A stretch of DNA of 36,885 bases from Sergeia podlipaevii (Eukaryota; Euglenozoa; Kinetoplastea; Trypanosomatida; Trypanosomatidae), in contig JASANZ010002032.1 in assembly GCA_030849805.1 (NCBI GenBank), positions 1 to 36,885 on the forward strand, read 5' to 3'. Every line of letters begins with the position of its first letter. Within the stretch, counting starts at the first letter, position 1. Below the pieces are notes generated by a model that saw only the letters and a list, made by a program, of their open reading frames with translations, did no database searches and was not told the DNA's origin. The position numbers and the translations under genes were made by a program. This document shows, piece after piece, positions 27,572 through 36,693 of the stretch.

Positions 27572-28272
27572 AAATGCAAATCGTGCGTGTGTAAGGGTAA
27601 CAAGCAGGGAGAAAAAAAAAATGAGAGATGCAAAGAAGCACACTCAATACGTATTTACTTTTGAGGAGAAAATGCAGCGGATTTGATCGGTTAGGAAATG
27701 CACACACGTGAGCAGAACACTTTTGCCCAAAGTAAGAAAAGGAACAAATGAAAAAAAAAAGAAAATATGACTTGCAGGATTATTCAATCAAATATATTAA
27801 TAAATATATATTTATATTTGCACATATATATATTAATACATCTTTTTTTTTTTTAAAGGAGAAGAGAAAGAGGAGAAGTAAGAAGATGAACACATAAGAC
27901 TTCGAGCACTATGCAGCTCCGTATAGCCAAAGAATTAGTAGTTAACGTATGTCCCATACACGTGCGTATGTATTCTTTATAGACGTATGCGACAGAGTAG
28001 ACAAGGTCATCGGCAAGATGACAATCAAACAAAAATTGTTTTTTTTGTATGGGTGAATGCATCGATACAGATAGAAAAGCAAAAAGAAAGGTATGATCAC
28101 TCCCCACCTCGTCCTTCTCCACCTCTTCATACGCGTGAGTATTTTGGTATGTCGGTGTGTGCGTGTGTGTGTGTGTGCGTCGTTGGTGTTGTTTCTTCCC
28201 CTAAACCCACCCCTTCCTCATCAAACTCGCCTGTTGCTGCTGCTTATTGATGCTGCTATTGCACTGCACCTC
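27572..28272. other. Spacer between the two esterase copies
   Basis: Includes the copy A leader, with its inferred acceptor AG at 27721-27720 and a 148-base ATG-free 5' UTR. The rest is AT-rich 3' UTR of copy B, with (TA)n/AT palindromic runs at about 27790-27838, a T run at 27844-27854 and (GT)n at 28158-28178. No gene is seen. Confidence 0.6.
27720..27766 (-). promoter_or_regulatory. Spliced-leader acceptor region of esterase copy A
   Basis: A long sense-strand pyrimidine tract (27722-27766) ends in gggcaaaag with the first AG at 27721-27720. A second T tract nearer the ATG (27612-27621) has no AG before the start, so the distal site is preferred. Confidence 0.5.
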
Positions 28273-29049
28273 TCACTGCTGTTGTCGTAGTACCTCGTCC
28301 CACGTTGGAAGAGCAAATGGGAGGGCTCCTGCTTCTATAGTGGAGGCATGTGGAGACTGCCGGATGGCCTCCAGTAAAGTACAAAAGAAAAGCTGACCGC
28401 CCTCTGGACTAATGTGCAAGCCATCAAAGAACAACGTCGTCCATGGCGCAGCGGGATCGTACTTGATGTCGCTGTCATCAAGAGATTCGATGACAAGACC
28501 GCTTGCGTCACCGTGTTTCAAGATAGCTGAGTGTACATCCACTAGTATCACCTCAGATCCGACTGTGTGTTGCGCTGGCATCGCCTGAGCCTCAGCCACC
28601 ACCTCCATGATGGCGCTACGATACAAACGCGTCGCACTGAACGAGCGCCTCGAGTCAGGTCGGGCTGCATTCCAGAGATCCGCATGAATTGGGGGTGTCG
28701 TCAGCACAAAAACTCCACCTTTAGGTTGTATCTCCGTGCGTATAAAAGAAATAATGTCATGCATGTTGCGCTTGTACTCATCAACGGGAACGGCTTGGTA
28801 GCTCTCCGCACAATCGTTTGAACCTAGCAGTAGTGTCACAAATAAAGGCCGGCGAACGTGTTCAGGGATGAGTGACGCGCGCTTTGCGGGGTCGCGCAGC
28901 ACCGCCAAAAAAAGTCGGGAGTTGTATCCGCTCAGGCCAGCATTAATGACGTGCGCGCGGCGTATGTAGTGATTGCTGAGGTTCGAAACCCAATTGGAGA
29001 CGTACCCCTGCTGTGTAAGAGAGTCTCCAAGTAGTAATATCGATTCCAT
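28273..29049 (-). CDS. GDSL/SGNH esterase, isoamyl-acetate-hydrolysing (IAH1) type, copy B
   Basis: Paralogue of copy A. It has 258 residues from ATG 29049 and aligns with copy A almost without gaps. The catalytic blocks are ILLLGDSLTQQG (Ser10), AGLSGYNSR (Gly41), LLLGSNDCAE (Asn78) and FFDGLHISPEGGQ (Asp209, His212). The copies differ most at their edges and in the loop before the Asp-His block, where B has two extra residues. Their spacers share no obvious similarity, so the duplication is not recent. The frame stays open well upstream of 29049, but that part has UTR composition and includes the inferred acceptor at 29123-29122, so it is excluded. The stop is TGA. Confidence 0.93.
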   Translation of the reverse strand: MESILLLGDSLTQQGYVSNWVSNLSNHYIRRAHVINAGLSGYNSRLFLAVLRDPAKRASLIPEHVRRPLFVTLLLGSNDCAESYQAVPVDEYKRNMHDIISFIRTEIQPKGGVFVLTTPPIHADLWNAARPDSRRSFSATRLYRSAIMEVVAEAQAMPAQHTVGSEVILVDVHSAILKHGDASGLVIESLDDSDIKYDPAAPWTTLFFDGLHISPEGGQLFFCTLLEAIRQSPHASTIEAGALPFALPTWDEVLRQQQ

Positions 29050-29435
29050 AGTGCGCTCTTGTTGTTCTAAATTGTTACTTTTTTTTTTCTTTCCTTCTTT
29101 CCTCCTTCTTCCTTGATTCAACTTCAGTGGTAGTAATGAGAAAGAAAAAAAAAGTAGCGACAAGCAATTGATATTGTGTGTGTGCAAGATGCGCACATTG
29201 CGTATAGGAGCAATAGCAAAAAGAGAGAGAGACGAGACCAATGTCATGAGCAACACAAACTTTTCTTTTGAAGCAGGCTTCCTCAATGTTTGTAATGAGT
29301 GCAGATTTGTACCACCAGATCTTACTTTATGTATGTACTTCCTGGGATTTAATATCAAGTTTCAAAGGAGAAATCTGTGCGTACACACACACAGAGAGAA
29401 AAAAAAAAGGTATAAAAAGAACGACTAAATTGGTG
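29050..29435. other. Spacer: esterase copy B 5' UTR and zinc-finger gene 3' UTR
   Basis: The shortest spacer in the window, 386 bases. It contains the copy B leader and acceptor. The remainder is 3' UTR of the zinc-finger gene with no visible gene. Confidence 0.6.
29122..29153 (-). promoter_or_regulatory. Spliced-leader acceptor region of esterase copy B
   Basis: The sense strand reads a T/CTTT tract (29140-29153), then attactaccactgaag with the first AG at 29123-29122, giving a 72-base 5' UTR. Confidence 0.6.
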
Positions 29436-32400
29436 TTAGAGTGGGCACTCCTTGCCATCATGCCTAGCGCCAAGACACACCGCACAGCGAACATCGTGGA
29501 TGATGCAGCCGCGAGAGAGCTTCATATCTCGCAAGTATGCCCAGCGCGTCTCGTGACGAATGTGATCCCGCTCTAACGGGCGGACGCATGCGCACAAACG
29601 CGAGAGAGTAGCAAACCCAATCTCATCATAGTCAGTGCTGCGGTTGACAACGTCAACAAGGTCCAGTGCTATGCGCAGAAGCCAAGAAACGGGATCCACA
29701 TCAGAGAAGCCACCACTGCCTTGTAATTCTCCAGAAGCAGTATGAAAGGGCCGGGTGATAGATACACCACAAGAGCTACGCTTCAGCTGCTCACGCTCCA
29801 CGATGTCACAGATAGCCTCAATCATCTCACGTACACGCGCAACATCTGTATGGACAATGTCCATTGTTTCATTTTCCGCTTCAGGATCGCCGTGAAGAAT
29901 CGTACAGTCTGGATTCCTTAACACGACCACGCGAGGCTCCACGCAGCACCGGCCGTACGTCAGATCGTACCCCCGCCATGGAAGGCTAGCCTCGTTTGCT
30001 GCCGCCAGTTCCTTGATGGCGGCAAGAAGGAATACCTTATGTGCAAGCGCATCCTCGCTGAGCGATGAAGTCATGGAAGATTGGTCCGCCATGGCGAGAA
30101 GAAGAGCGTGCATCTTGCGCAGCACTAGACGAAGACACAGTGCAGCGATGCCGTCCTCTTGGCCGTCGTAATGACTTCCGCAAGAAGAAAAAGCGCTGGC
30201 TGCTGCTGGTGGTGGTGGTGTTACTGAGGAAACGAGATGTGGGCAATGATTGCCGCAACTCGTACAAATACCTATGAGCCCCGTGAGAACGTCGGTCACA
30301 CCGCATGAAGGGCACCTTGCCACCGAGGTTGCATTCAGCGCAAGTGCATCCGGCAGCAGACGAGAAGAGGCACACCTCTGCGGCTCCTGTGGCTGGCGAT
30401 CGTCAGCAACGGCATAGTCCTTCACAAGTCCCCTCACGCTTTCATCGTCTTGTGTTGTTGTAGAGAAAACACCATCCTCTCTGTGTGTAGGTGAAGTCGA
30501 TGCCTCATAGCCCAGAGGATTGCCCCTGTTGTCATCAGGGTCAAGAAATACCACCATACCACGTCGAGCTCCACACTTACCGCAGTGCATCTCTTCATCA
30601 AAAAGCGAGTCCATGTTTGCATGAAGGCAGTCGCGCTGCAGGCACACCCACACTCGGCACACCGGCTGTGTGCTGGCTGCTTCCTCTGACTCGTTCTCCA
30701 CCGCCTCAGCCGCCAGTGCATGCAGAAACATTGGTCTCCCTTTAAAACTCCTTTCATCGTGACCGCGTGTGGCCTGCTCATTACGCATCGCATCTTGCAT
30801 CCACTGATGAACTCGCAAGAGGAATTCACCCGCAGTCAACGATGGTGGCGTTTCTATGCCATCTGCGAGATCGCTAGGATGTACAGAGCGCCGCCATGCC
30901 CGCCACTGCTCCTCTATGAGCCTCGCAGTCTCCTCCTCTATTTGTTTCCTTTCTTCTTCGTTTATATCAATCACCTCGGTATATCTCCCTCCCTGTTGCG
31001 CCTGCTTGAATTGTTTCTGTTGAGAGTGACGAGAAAGCTCTACATCCCCGCAGACAAGGCGACCAGAACGCCGTTTGTGTGCGTCTTTCTTTTTCATCAC
31101 GTAGACGTCAGTACATGATGCTGGCATCAGCGGCACCTCGATCAGAGGAACTGCCGCCTCACCACCTTCAATATCGCCGTCTATCCGCCCTGGCGTCACT
31201 GGTGTTGCACTCCTTTCATTCAACACGCGATGAAGACGTGGCCGTGTATCACCCCGGCATCCACNACATTGCGATACCATCCAGAAGTTAAGACACCGGC
31301 ACTCCACGCACTGCCATAATACTCGTCGCGCCATCACGCCTGCCTCCTCTGCGCCACAGTAGTGTGGGGTATGCACAAGAGAAGAAGACGAAATTAAAGA
31401 AGAGCTAGAAACAGGCAATGAGTGTTTGAGAGCGGAAGGAGAAAGCATGCCGCATGTGGTACACCACGGTCGAGCCATGCCTAGCGCATGCCACTCTCCG
31501 CACGTCACGCAGGTGTACGCGCTGCTTCTCAGCGCCGCCTCCGCCTCGCCAGGTGCAGGGCGGTGACAGCGGGAGCAGAAGAAGACGTGCTGAAGAGAGT
31601 TGCGCTGAAGGCAGTGCTGGCAAGTCCACGCACGTAGCGGGAGCACACGCTTCACATTCGCTGCCTTGGCAATAGTGTCAATGGAGATCCCTTGCTGCTG
31701 CTGCTGCTGCTGCTGTCCAGCCACGATGGGGGGCCCATCCGCGTCCTCTTCACTGCAAAGGCTATCTCTCAAGGTATTGGCTTCAGTAGAGAAGGTCGAA
31801 GCAGGAGGTGTAAACGCAGTACCACAAAGAAGGCAAGATGGCGTGTTACTCGGGCTGAACCCATCACACACTGAGCACTGGACCAAGGAAAGATGTGAAG
31901 CTCCACAGAGACTGCACCACCGCGCCGCACGTGTATTCCATGTATGACAGACACAGCACTGCCACGGCTGGCGCTGTGCCTCAACACGTGCGCGTCGTGT
32001 CAACGCAGATTGCAGCACCGTCCTCAAAGAAGAGGCTTCATCGTCTTCCGTCGCCGTCGTTGCCGTTTCCTCAAGTTGTCCATCAGTAGGGTGAGATGGC
32101 AGAAAAGAAGAAAGCCTCTGGAGACAATCAAGCGGCAATGCTTCCAGCAACGCCGTCACATAAGTAGGAGAGCACACGCGTGCTACGAGCGAGAACTCCA
32201 TCGCAGCCAGTAGCACACGCACACCTAGCAAGTAGTCCTCCTGAAGAAAGAGGATCATAGTACGGCGTACCACGGCTATCTCGGGGCTGCAATGTTGGGT
32301 AAATATAATACTTGAAAGAAGACTCGCCTCCACATATTCGGCAAACATCGCGTAGGCATCCGTTGGCTTTAGTGCCGCGGAGTGTGGCTGAAGAGAAGGA

Positions 32401-35400
32401 GAAGAGGAACAAGAATCTGAAGTAGCAAGCCCGAGATGCTGCTGTCGCGCCTTCAAGAAATAGTTCACGAGCACCTCCACGGTGCTGCCGAGGAGCCCAT
32501 CCTGTTCTTTCCATTGATCCACATAGCGGCGCAGCAGTGCGCTTGCCAGCAGCACCCCTTCACAACTACACGTAGCAGTGCCCACATTATTTGTAGAAGT
32601 GCCATCCAGCTGCTGTGGTGTGGGTGGGTGCTGGCTGCCATCACGTCCCCCAGCATCCGCCCCGCCCTCGTCACTCACTGTCGTAGCGGCACTGACACCC
32701 AGCAGCACACCACGCAACAACGCATCGAAGCACAAGGCAGGCGGAATCGGTCGACACACGACTCGCACGCGCACATACTCGTCATCAAACACAGCAGAAA
32801 CAATCTCCTCTACGCTTTCTGCTCCTTCCGCAGCGTCCAGTAAACTTCCCGCAAGCCTCCCAGCCATCGCTGTGGATACATTATTGGCTGCCACATTAGT
32901 GATGGCCTCGAGTACAAGCGCCTGGGTGCTATGTGGTACGTTACATGCCATGTAAGAACACCACCACCGCGACGATGACGACAGCTGCTGTTGAGTTGAA
33001 AAAAGAAACTGCTGCAGGCACGCAAGCGCTTCGCGAGGTCTGCCGCACCTCAATAGTGCCTTCCCCACCTCCCAACTACTCCCAATGGCGCGAGGGCACC
33101 TAGCGTACAGCGCGGCAACCGCCACGTACTGGTTCGTGCAGAGAAGATACTTGGTGCTAAGGCGCAGGCCTTCTTGAAGTTTAGAGACGAGCTCACTGCG
33201 AGTGCGAGGACTCAGACGACTAAGAATTAGTCGCTGCGCTCGTGTGGGGGTTATACTCACATTTCCAGCCTCTCTGGTGGCCTGCCCTTGACCTTCAAGA
33301 TCTACGGCGTCACCTCTCTTGTGAGGCCTCCGCCGTTCTCCGTGAAGGTTGGCCTGCTCTACGGATAACAACAGTTGCAAGTGCCCAATGCACGCCTCTT
33401 GCAGCGCAGTGACGGCACCCATCTGTGCCGCCTCTTTTTCAGCATTTGACTTTGATGGTTCAATGAGATCGACTGCATGAGCGCTTGTGTGGCCCAATGT
33501 AACGAGTGTGGCGGCCTCGATGAGCACCGTCTCACGCCACAGTAAGGCGTTGCTGCAGCCTCGCAGCGTGCCGGCTTGAATGAGGGCCCACCACTGTGCA
33601 GCATCAGGAGAAGCCGAATGATCGTCCTGCATTGTAGCTTGATCACACGTCTCTATCGCGGAGTTTACTGGAGGTGATGATGATGATGTCAGCTCCAACC
33701 ACCGTCTGGTGTCACGCCCGCCGCTTGTGTGTGCGTACACCAAGAGTAAGGGGCTGAGGCGACTGTGCGCTCCAAGAGAACTTAGGATACGCCTCATACC
33801 TAGATACACCCCCACCGCGTGAAACTCTGCAGCGCGACTCGTGGCGTCAGTGGCGTCGCTGGGCGGTGCTCCTCTGCGCTTCTGAGTCTGATATAGAGGC
33901 GGTAGTGGGGATGGAGAGGTAGCAGCGGTCACACTGTTGCTGCTATGTAGCGTATCAAGAGCCTGCCAGCCGCTTTCTAGAAGCTCTGTCATCACAAGAG
34001 ACCAGAACGGAGCCAAGCCAAAGTACAACGCTGGGGAGGCCAAGGCACGACTACTATTACTGTCCTCTTCCTGATAACTTGAAGGAGCATGTGTCAACGA
34101 AGCACCTCTCTCCTCCCGTTGCAACGCAAAAGTAGAACGAAAAGGAAAGTCAAGCCGGTGGTCTTTCGCAACTTCATAGCGTGGCTGCATGTAATCAAGA
34201 GATAGCGCTGGTGCGATGGCACCAAACAAGCCCGGAGTAGCACAGCTGCTTTTCTCCTCCATGGCACTGCCCCTCAAGAGACTGTTAATCTTTTCATCAC
34301 TCGAGTGCAGCCAGCTAGGCCGCTTATAATGGTCACTGCGTTCCTTGAGCTCCTCCCAAGACGCGGCACAGATGCGATCGACGGCGGCGGCGGCCCAACT
34401 GCTGATTTCTTCATATGAAATAGTAGACAGCACAAGGTGACGCCTCACAGCGCGACGGTACAGCAGCCACGGAAGGCAACACCCACGCGTGCTGCCTATG
34501 ATAACAAGTCGCCTTGCCGCTTCGCTGAGTAGCCAATCCACAAAGGGACGTTCCGCTGGGTCTGCAACCGCCGCCGTTACTGCGTTGATCCTATTGATTT
34601 TTATGAGGGAAGTACCAATCAAAGAAGGTGGCACTGCTGCTCGACTCCAGCGTTCTAGAAGAGAATCTAGCAGCTCCAGGTTTTCCAAGGTTTCGCGTGC
34701 CTCTGATCCAGCTACCAGTGCGAGCACTACCTGTGCTTCATCACGCCACGGCCACAGTTCTTTTTCATCATTAAATTCATCATTTTTTGTGCTGACTTTC
34801 GCCGAGTATGCGTTGACATTGACAATGTGAGTACTACTTCCACTATTGCTACTGCCTCCTACTTTTTCACGATCGCCGCCGCGAGTGTATGTTCCTCTAA
34901 GAAAGTCCAAGTACGCCATCACATCGTGCGTGATAGAAGCCTGTAATGAACGAACAGCGGCTTGATCGGTTTCATTGCAATGTTCAGCGTGAGCAGTGGC
35001 CACGCCACTTCGCTTTTTCCTACTTGTTTTAACATCCACCACAATTTGCTGCGGTTGATGTGACGATGAATTCTTTCCTTCTCCTGTTTTTTGGCTTTTG
35101 TTCTTTCCTTGGGGTGACCAATATAAGGGATGTTCTGAAGAGGCATCAGTGGTTGAGCTGCCTGAGCAGGAAAAAACAGTCTCCACCATCTTCGCCAAGA
35201 ATTGTAGCTGCTCAGACATGGTCTGATGATGGCAGCTCGGTGAAGAAGAAGTGCCACTGTGTGCGGCAGCAGCGGCTGTTAGTGGTGTTGTGGTGGGGTA
35301 TCGCGCCGCACTTGCCGTCACAGAGCACAGCGATCCACTCTTTAGCTGTCTTTCTAGCAGCAATGCACGTAGCAGCCACGCACATGCGTGATCCTCCGTA

Positions 35401-35636
35401 CCATTGTCATTGCGCTCATGATTGCTGTTGTTGTTGTTGTTGCGACTGACAACTACGTTGTGAGAAGTGTCATGACTTCCTGTTGCATCATTGAATAAAG
35501 GAAAAGTGGCTTCAGGAGCGCGAAAGTAAGGCCACGTGTCTCTCGGACGAGTCAGTGACGCCGCAGATATTATGTGGGTCTTGAAAACCCCGCGCACTTT
35601 ACGGAGTGACTGCGCAGCTGGCGGTCTTCCTAGCAT
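29436..35636 (-). CDS. 2066-residue protein with multiple RanBP2-type and related zinc fingers
   Basis: A very large single-frame protein that I cannot match to a named protein. The first ~1200 residues are mainly helical with low-complexity linkers; parts such as YVAVAALYARCPRAIGSSWE and ALLRCGRPREALACLQQFL look like TPR/PPR-type repeats. Zinc-finger-like modules follow: W1225 with C1227/C1230/C1241/C1244 and N1234 (perfect RanBP2 pattern); C1254-C1271; W1337 with C1339/C1342/C1354/C1357; C1376-C1395; W1441 with C1443/C1446/C1457/C1460 and N1450; W1663 with a longer loop to C1688; and C1775-C1795. RanBP2 fingers commonly bind single-stranded RNA. The basic N-terminus (MLGRPPAAQSLRKVRGVFKT) could be a mitochondrial presequence, suggesting an organellar RNA-processing or ribosome-assembly role, as inference. 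One base (31265) is undetermined. The stop is TAA. Confidence 0.85.
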   Translation of the reverse strand: MLGRPPAAQSLRKVRGVFKTHIISAASLTRPRDTWPYFRAPEATFPLFNDATGSHDTSHNVVVSRNNNNNSNHERNDNGTEDHACAWLLRALLLERQLKSGSLCSVTASAARYPTTTPLTAAAAAHSGTSSSPSCHHQTMSEQLQFLAKMVETVFSCSGSSTTDASSEHPLYWSPQGKNKSQKTGEGKNSSSHQPQQIVVDVKTSRKKRSGVATAHAEHCNETDQAAVRSLQASITHDVMAYLDFLRGTYTRGGDREKVGGSSNSGSSTHIVNVNAYSAKVSTKNDEFNDEKELWPWRDEAQVVLALVAGSEARETLENLELLDSLLERWSRAAVPPSLIGTSLIKINRINAVTAAVADPAERPFVDWLLSEAARRLVIIGSTRGCCLPWLLYRRAVRRHLVLSTISYEEISSWAAAAVDRICAASWEELKERSDHYKRPSWLHSSDEKINSLLRGSAMEEKSSCATPGLFGAIAPALSLDYMQPRYEVAKDHRLDFPFRSTFALQREERGASLTHAPSSYQEEDSNSSRALASPALYFGLAPFWSLVMTELLESGWQALDTLHSSNSVTAATSPSPLPPLYQTQKRRGAPPSDATDATSRAAEFHAVGVYLGMRRILSSLGAHSRLSPLLLVYAHTSGGRDTRRWLELTSSSSPPVNSAIETCDQATMQDDHSASPDAAQWWALIQAGTLRGCSNALLWRETVLIEAATLVTLGHTSAHAVDLIEPSKSNAEKEAAQMGAVTALQEACIGHLQLLLSVEQANLHGERRRPHKRGDAVDLEGQGQATREAGNVSITPTRAQRLILSRLSPRTRSELVSKLQEGLRLSTKYLLCTNQYVAVAALYARCPRAIGSSWEVGKALLRCGRPREALACLQQFLFSTQQQLSSSSRWWCSYMACNVPHSTQALVLEAITNVAANNVSTAMAGRLAGSLLDAAEGAESVEEIVSAVFDDEYVRVRVVCRPIPPALCFDALLRGVLLGVSAATTVSDEGGADAGGRDGSQHPPTPQQLDGTSTNNVGTATCSCEGVLLASALLRRYVDQWKEQDGLLGSTVEVLVNYFLKARQQHLGLATSDSCSSSPSLQPHSAALKPTDAYAMFAEYVEASLLSSIIFTQHCSPEIAVVRRTMILFLQEDYLLGVRVLLAAMEFSLVARVCSPTYVTALLEALPLDCLQRLSSFLPSHPTDGQLEETATTATEDDEASSLRTVLQSALTRRARVEAQRQPWQCCVCHTWNTRAARWCSLCGASHLSLVQCSVCDGFSPSNTPSCLLCGTAFTPPASTFSTEANTLRDSLCSEEDADGPPIVAGQQQQQQQQGISIDTIAKAANVKRVLPLRAWTCQHCLQRNSLQHVFFCSRCHRPAPGEAEAALRSSAYTCVTCGEWHALGMARPWCTTCGMLSPSALKHSLPVSSSSLISSSSLVHTPHYCGAEEAGVMARRVLWQCVECRCLNFWMVSQCXGCRGDTRPRLHRVLNERSATPVTPGRIDGDIEGGEAAVPLIEVPLMPASCTDVYVMKKKDAHKRRSGRLVCGDVELSRHSQQKQFKQAQQGGRYTEVIDINEEERKQIEEETARLIEEQWRAWRRSVHPSDLADGIETPPSLTAGEFLLRVHQWMQDAMRNEQATRGHDERSFKGRPMFLHALAAEAVENESEEAASTQPVCRVWVCLQRDCLHANMDSLFDEEMHCGKCGARRGMVVFLDPDDNRGNPLGYEASTSPTHREDGVFSTTTQDDESVRGLVKDYAVADDRQPQEPQRCASSRLLPDALALNATSVARCPSCGVTDVLTGLIGICTSCGNHCPHLVSSVTPPPPAAASAFSSCGSHYDGQEDGIAALCLRLVLRKMHALLLAMADQSSMTSSLSEDALAHKVFLLAAIKELAAANEASLPWRGYDLTYGRCCVEPRVVVLRNPDCTILHGDPEAENETMDIVHTDVARVREMIEAICDIVEREQLKRSSCGVSITRPFHTASGELQGSGGFSDVDPVSWLLRIALDLVDVVNRSTDYDEIGFATLSRLCACVRPLERDHIRHETRWAYLRDMKLSRGCIIHDVRCAVCLGARHDGKECPL
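31692..31715 (-). repeat. CAG-type repeat encoding eight glutamines
   Basis: A trinucleotide run in the linker between the second and third zinc-finger modules encodes Gln1308-1315. It is probably length-variable and lies outside the metal-binding motifs. Confidence 0.85.
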
Positions 35637-35658
35637 AGTCAGCAGCTAGATGAAGATA

Positions 35659-35689
35659 CTATAAATAAAAGGATGACGGGAAAGAAAGC
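35659..35689 (-). promoter_or_regulatory. Spliced-leader acceptor region of the zinc-finger gene
   Basis: The sense strand has the tract ctttctttcccgtcatccttttatttatag; the first AG at 35660-35659 gives a 22-base 5' UTR. Confidence 0.55.
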
Positions 35690-36289
35690 ATGAGTAAAAC
35701 GTTTTGATGATAGTACTAAGTGGACACACACACACAAAAAAAAAAAGAATGACGAGTGATGAGTTGTATCGCTAACGATGTTAAAATAGTAAATCTATTG
35801 CTAAATTATTTTTAAAAAAAAAAAAAGAATGTGGTGCGCTACTTGTGTGCAATCTCTTGAACGCTGCTGTGTGGCTTCAACAACAGAAAGGAAGGGAAAA
35901 AGGAAGGAAGGAAAAATAATTTTTCATAAATAAGCAGTGACAACAATGCTACTCCACAGCACGATATGTATTAGGTGTAGCTCAATACACGCCATACTTT
36001 GCAGAATCACTTTTTTAATAAAAAGGAAGAAAAATTATATTATGCGTGTGTGTGTGTGTGTGTGTAGGCGTGTTTGTGTTGTATGCCATAACACCAGCAG
36101 AAAGCTTTCCAAAAGAAAAGGGAAGCAACAATGTAGAGGGAAACGAGGAAATCTATCTATCCTCTCCCCTCGCTCATCATCAGAACAAACAAACAAAGCG
36201 GCTCCAAATATAAGACACCAAAAGAAGAGAAAGTGAAAAAAAAAAAATATCAGAGGGACAAACGGCATCGGCTCTCATGAGTTGCCTCC

Positions 36290-36316
36290 CTCCTCCTCCT
36301 CCTCCTCCTCCTCCTC
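36290..36316 (-). repeat. (GAG)9 repeat directly after a stop codon
   Basis: Nine perfect GAG triplets on the sense strand begin at the base after the TGA stop (36317-36319) of the small gene. They are in frame, followed by four more codons and a second TGA at 36275-36277. Confidence 0.9.
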
Positions 36317-36577
36317 TCACGCACGAAATGCCTCCTTTGCCAGCGCGTCCACCACATCCTGCACACTCGTGGCACGGTTGTTGACAACACGGATGCGTTC
36401 CACGGGTTCATAAAATGGCCATAGCACCTCGCGCTGTAAGAGATCGAGTGCACGCTCTAGTTGTTCAGCGCGAATTGCCGCGGCAGACGTGGTGGCACTG
36501 TTCAAGCTCTCATCCTTCCGTATCGTACCAGCCTCGTCAGCGCCGTCTTCATCCTTCACAAAAGAAGAAAAGTTCAT
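36317..36577 (-). CDS. Small acidic hypothetical protein, 86 residues
   Basis: Not recognised. The first ~30 residues are acidic and Ser/Thr-rich (MNFSSFVKDEDGADEAGTIR at 1-20). A helix follows (AEQLERALDLLQREVLWPFY, 37-56). The end (VERIRVVNNRATSVQDVVDA, 59-78, then a short helix) faintly recalls the C-terminal part of adenylate or UMP/CMP kinases, but the nucleotide-binding regions are absent, so no function is claimed. Support for a real gene: coding-like composition in AT-rich surroundings, and a strong pyrimidine tract whose first AG (36707-36706) makes this the first ATG after a 128-base 5' UTR. The TGA stop is followed directly by a GAG repeat. Confidence 0.6.
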   Translation of the reverse strand: MNFSSFVKDEDGADEAGTIRKDESLNSATTSAAAIRAEQLERALDLLQREVLWPFYEPVERIRVVNNRATSVQDVVDALAKEAFRA

Positions 36578-36660
36578 TGCAGAGGCTTGCAGAGAGATGC
36601 GTTAGGGATGACTGTGCTTGAAAGTTCTACTATACTAAATTTGTTATTTCCAATGCTGTT

Positions 36661-36693
<33 letters not shown>

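Larger units (their letters stand above)
35637..36316. other. Spacer: zinc-finger gene 5' UTR and 3' UTR of the small gene
   Basis: Starts with a short leader and acceptor. Beyond it are A runs (35737-35747, 35814-35826), a (GGAA)n patch near 35888-35912, (GT)n at 36046-36065, and a (CTC)n run at 36290-36316 that touches the small gene's stop. No gene is seen. Confidence 0.6.

Noticed and set aside
27572..27643. N-terminal extension of esterase copy A resembling a signal peptide
   Set aside because: It has no ATG (would begin at GTG) and is the translation of a pyrimidine tract; copy B starts at the same conserved position.
26981..27664. 227-codon plus-strand frame opposite esterase copy A
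   Set aside because: Antisense shadow of the esterase.
29050..29358. N-terminal extension of esterase copy B
   Set aside because: It crosses the inferred splice acceptor at 29123-29122 and has UTR composition.
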